From an uncultured Victivallales bacterium (GTDB lineage: Bacteria > Verrucomicrobiota > Lentisphaeria > Oligosphaerales > JAFGRS01): a stretch of 24,821 nt of DNA. The position numbers were made by a program, and so were the translations under genes. Shown piece after piece: positions 22,385 through 24,821 of the stretch. A model generated the notes under the pieces. That model was not told the DNA's origin and made no database searches. It saw only the letters and a program-made list of their open reading frames with translations. Positions within the stretch are counted from its first letter, which is position 1. Each line of letters opens with the position of its first letter. The stretch is from the NCBI GenBank assembly GCA_903834675.1, contig CAILKC010000072.1, positions 1-24,821 of the forward strand, written 5' to 3'.

Positions 22385-24631
22385 ATGACAGATCGAGTGG
22401 GAGCGCGACCGCCGACCGCCGCCGGGATCGCTACAGCGCTGGCGCTGGCGAGCGCCGTGGCGTTCTGCCAGGAACTCGGCGGGCCGGTGACGCTGGGCCC
22501 GCGGCGGGAGCTGTTCGTCGACCAGGCTCTCATCGAAAAGCTGGAGGGCGCGGCGCAACTGCGGCTGCATGCTCCGACGCCCCAGGGGATCGCCATCACG
22601 CACGACGCCCCCTGGGAGGGCAATACCAGCGCCTACCATACGGTCTTCCGCGATGGGCCAATCTGCCGTCTGTACTACCGCGCCTCGCATTTTCCGGACT
22701 CGGCGCCAACCGTGAAAGAGGCCCATCCTGAGTTCGTCTGTTACGCCGAAAGCCCCGATGGCGTGCGCTGGACCAAGCCTGACCTGGGCCTGATCGAGTT
22801 CAAGGGCTCGAAACAGAACAACATCGTGTGGAACGGCCCAGGCACTCACAACTTTGCGCCGTTCCGTGACACGCGCCCGGGCTGCCCGCCGGAAGAGCAG
22901 TATAAGGCCCTCGCCCTGGGGGAAGGCGGCCTGCTGGCATTCGCCTCGGCCGAGGGTCTGCGTTGGCGCCTGCTGACCGACAAGCCGGTCATCACCAAGG
23001 GCGCCTTCGACTCGCAGAACCTGGCCTTCTGGGACCCGGTGCGGGAATGCTATGTGGATTACCACCGGGCCTCGGTGGACGGCGTCCGGGCGATCATGAC
23101 CTCGACGTCGTCTGACTTCCGCACCTGGACCGACCCCGTCGCCCTTACCTACCCGGAAGGCACTCCGACCGAGCACCTGTATACCAACCAGATACTGGCC
23201 TACCCGCGCGCCCCGCAGTTCAAAGTCGGGTTCCCAAAACGCTTCCTGCCGGAACGACGGGCTCTGGGCAACCGGATGTCAGGCTTGTCCGATGGCGTGT
23301 TCATGAGCAGCCGGGACGGGCAGTTCTTCCGGCGCTGGCCAGAGGCCTTCATTCGTCCCGGGCCGCAGCGCGAGCGCTGGGTGAACCGCAACAACCTGAC
23401 CGCCTGGGGCCTGATAGAGACGGAGTCGGCACTGGCCGGCTGTCCTCCGGAGCTAAGCCTGTACTCGACCGAAGGCTACTACGAAGGCGATGCTTGCCGG
23501 CTGCGCCGCTTCACGCTGCGCCTGGACGGCTTCGTTTCGGTACAGGCGCCCATGGCTGGCGGCGGGCTGCAAACCCGGCCGTTCACCTTTGCCCTCGCGG
23601 CGCCAGGTACCGCGGCTCCGGCTGCGGCGGAGGTTGTGACCGGGCCGCTGGTTCTGGAGACGGAGCGAGCGCTTCGGGGGGCGACATCGCTGCGCTTCCT
23701 GGACGCGGCGGTCGTGCGCCTTCCCTCCACGCAGGAGCTCGGCAAGGCGTTCACCCTGGCCATAACCCTGCGCAGCGTCCCCGCCGGACATCGGCGCCTG
23801 TTCTCTGCGTATGATGGCGGCGCGATCAAGCCCGGCGACCGCGAGCTGATCCTCGATCTGGCCAGCGGCGACCTCAAGGGCTATGACTGGGGGTTGCGCT
23901 TCATGTATGACGGCCTGGTCGTCTCCGTGCCGCCGACCGCCTTGCCGGAGTGGGGCAGTCTGGCGGCGGACAAGGCCTGCCAGGTGGCGGCGACCTGGGA
24001 TGACGGGGTGGTCTGCCTGTACGTCAATGGCCGCCCAGTCGCCCAAGGCGGCGCGGCCGGCGGCGGCGCCGTCAGGCTGCGGCTCGGCGACCTACATCTG
24101 GGCGAAGACTACCCACCCACCAGCCTGCTGAACGAGCCCCTGCTGGGCGTTGTCGATGACATCCTGGTGCTCAGACGGGCCTTAAGCGCGGTCGAGGTCG
24201 AGCGTTTGGCTGGCACGGGGCCTGACTTCCTCACGGCGGCTGGTGAGGCGGGCGTGCTCTACACCGTCGAAGGCGACCGGCTGGGCTTGCTCACCGACCG
24301 GCTGACTGCCGACGGCGTGGCCGATGCTGACTTCGAAACCCAAGGGGGCCCGGAACCCGGCGCCTGCCAGTTGCTGCTGAACTGCGCCACCTCGGCGGCG
24401 GGGAGTCTTCGCGTCGAAGTGCAGGACCCGGACGGCAAGGCGTTGCCTGGCCTCACGCTCGACGCCTGTGACCTGATCTATGGCGACGCCATCGAGCGGG
24501 TCGTCTCGTGGCAACGCCGTACGGAGCTCAAGGAACTGGCAGGCACGCCGGTGCGCCTGCGCTTCGAACTGCGGGACGCCGACCTCTACGCCTTGCGCTT
24601 CGGTCGGCCGGAAGTCCGGCCGCACCCCTGA
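22385..24631 (+). CDS. Secreted glycosidase-like beta-propeller protein with LamG-like domain
   Basis: The 748-residue protein has a signal peptide (ATALALASAVAFCQE, cleavage near residue 33). Residues ~36-395 resemble a five-bladed beta-propeller of the GH32/GH43 superfamily (ELFVDQALIEKLEGA, RLYYRASHF, CYAESPDGVRWTKPDLGLIEF, AFDSQNLAFWDPVRECYVDYHR, SRDGQFFRRWPEAFIRPG). Residues ~432-608 form a concanavalin-like LamG domain (TSLRFLDAAVVRLPS, AATWDDGVVCLYVNGRPV, VDDILVLRRALSAVEVERLAG). Residues ~660-745 are a C-terminal beta domain (LRVEVQDPDGKALPGLTLDAC ... LRFELRDADLYALRF) often attached to such proteins in planctomycetes, as I recall. The substrate is unknown. The ATG at 22385 is chosen over one at 22364 because GAGGGGGAAG lies seven bases before it and the signal peptide follows. 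It may be co-transcribed with rsmB. Confidence 0.83.
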   Translation: MTDRVGARPPTAAGIATALALASAVAFCQELGGPVTLGPRRELFVDQALIEKLEGAAQLRLHAPTPQGIAITHDAPWEGNTSAYHTVFRDGPICRLYYRASHFPDSAPTVKEAHPEFVCYAESPDGVRWTKPDLGLIEFKGSKQNNIVWNGPGTHNFAPFRDTRPGCPPEEQYKALALGEGGLLAFASAEGLRWRLLTDKPVITKGAFDSQNLAFWDPVRECYVDYHRASVDGVRAIMTSTSSDFRTWTDPVALTYPEGTPTEHLYTNQILAYPRAPQFKVGFPKRFLPERRALGNRMSGLSDGVFMSSRDGQFFRRWPEAFIRPGPQRERWVNRNNLTAWGLIETESALAGCPPELSLYSTEGYYEGDACRLRRFTLRLDGFVSVQAPMAGGGLQTRPFTFALAAPGTAAPAAAEVVTGPLVLETERALRGATSLRFLDAAVVRLPSTQELGKAFTLAITLRSVPAGHRRLFSAYDGGAIKPGDRELILDLASGDLKGYDWGLRFMYDGLVVSVPPTALPEWGSLAADKACQVAATWDDGVVCLYVNGRPVAQGGAAGGGAVRLRLGDLHLGEDYPPTSLLNEPLLGVVDDILVLRRALSAVEVERLAGTGPDFLTAAGEAGVLYTVEGDRLGLLTDRLTADGVADADFETQGGPEPGACQLLLNCATSAAGSLRVEVQDPDGKALPGLTLDACDLIYGDAIERVVSWQRRTELKELAGTPVRLRFELRDADLYALRFGRPEVRPHP

Positions 24632-24680
24632 AGCGGCTCCAGCGGTGTCCCCCTTGCCTTCCGGCGGTGGGGGTTGCGCG

Positions 24681-24749
24681 GGGCGCAAGTCAGCTCCGTA
24701 GGGGTTTGCTTGTAGGAGACTTGCAGCAACCTCGTATGACCCAAACCGC
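24681..24749. repeat. Dispersed ~70-bp repeat, copy B
   Basis: Second copy of the repeat at 20661-20727, in the same orientation, with the identical core TCCGTAGGGGTTTGC and scattered substitutions. It begins 49 bp after the stop codon of the propeller/LamG gene, so it sits in a 3' flank whereas copy A is in a 5' flank. Confidence 0.65.
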
Positions 24750-24759
24750 TTCCCATTCC

Positions 24760-24789
24760 GCCCCTCGTCCGCCGCGGCGGACGAAGGGC
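24760..24789. repeat. 30-bp near-perfect palindrome near the right edge
   Basis: Bases 24760-24774 and 24775-24789 are reverse complements with a single mismatch, and the inner 18 bases (CGTCCGCCGCGGCGGACG) are a perfect palindrome. A further hairpin, GGCGCCG-CTGCGT-CGGCGCC, follows within 20 bases, and the window ends inside this GC-rich structure. There is no T-run, so it is not a typical terminator. It may belong to a repeat cut by the window edge. Confidence 0.7.
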
Positions 24790-24821
24790 GTTGGAGGGCG
24801 CCGCTGCGTCGGCGCCGCGGC

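Overview
The window (about two-thirds G+C, densely coded) looks like chromosomal DNA of an environmental bacterium of the PVC superphylum (Planctomycetota / Lentisphaerota / Verrucomicrobiota), though the sequence alone cannot give the phylum. The best markers are a 51-residue protein at 9376-9531 that matches the small basic protein conserved in these phyla, and a type II secretion-like prepilin with a C-terminal H-X9-DG motif (2102-2842). Large secreted carbohydrate-active proteins fit the same group. No rRNA, tRNA, CRISPR array, phage gene or intact transposase was seen.

Layout. 1-9531 is read rightward: the tail of a hybrid histidine kinase with a receiver domain, a nitrilase-superfamily amidohydrolase with an extra N-terminal domain, the prepilin, a ~1,570-residue secreted PcRGLX/YetA-like (exo-rhamnogalacturonan lyase-like) protein, an MttB-family corrinoid methyltransferase, and the small basic protein, which ends at a strong intrinsic terminator. 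9762-12662 is a leftward cluster: SGNH hydrolase, LysM/TPR lipoprotein, coiled-coil membrane protein, small membrane protein, bacteriohemerythrin. 13230-17501 is a rightward, overlapping three-gene operon: an M24-fold protein lacking metal ligands, a NodB-type deacetylase and a TIM-barrel glycosidase-like protein. 17483-19738 is a leftward, overlapping operon: Lrp/AsnC regulator, class I aminotransferase, trmB. A LysM lipoprotein lies upstream of it on the same strand. 21081-24631 holds rsmB and a secreted beta-propeller/LamG protein.

How the genes fit together. Several point to use of plant- or algal-type polysaccharides and their methylated breakdown products: the secreted lyase-like protein, the deacetylase plus glycosidase-like operon, the propeller/LamG protein and the methyltransferase. 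The Lrp regulator probably controls the aminotransferase co-transcribed with it. The hemerythrin cluster looks like an envelope module with an oxygen-binding protein, but this is inference from gene order.

The non-coding DNA is unusually informative. It holds a 261-bp MITE-like element with terminal inverted repeats and apparent 9-bp target duplications (12806-13084), a second 174-bp inverted-repeat element bordered by TGAACCC heptamer arrays (20806-21030), a hairpin array with 57-bp period and compensatory stem changes (9618-9751), a dispersed ~70-bp repeat (20661-20727 and 24681-24749), and a near-perfect 30-bp palindrome at the right edge. I found no clearly new multi-gene defence or catalytic system. 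The most unusual items are the structured repeats, the metal-site-degenerate M24 operon, and the fusion architecture of the giant lyase-like protein.
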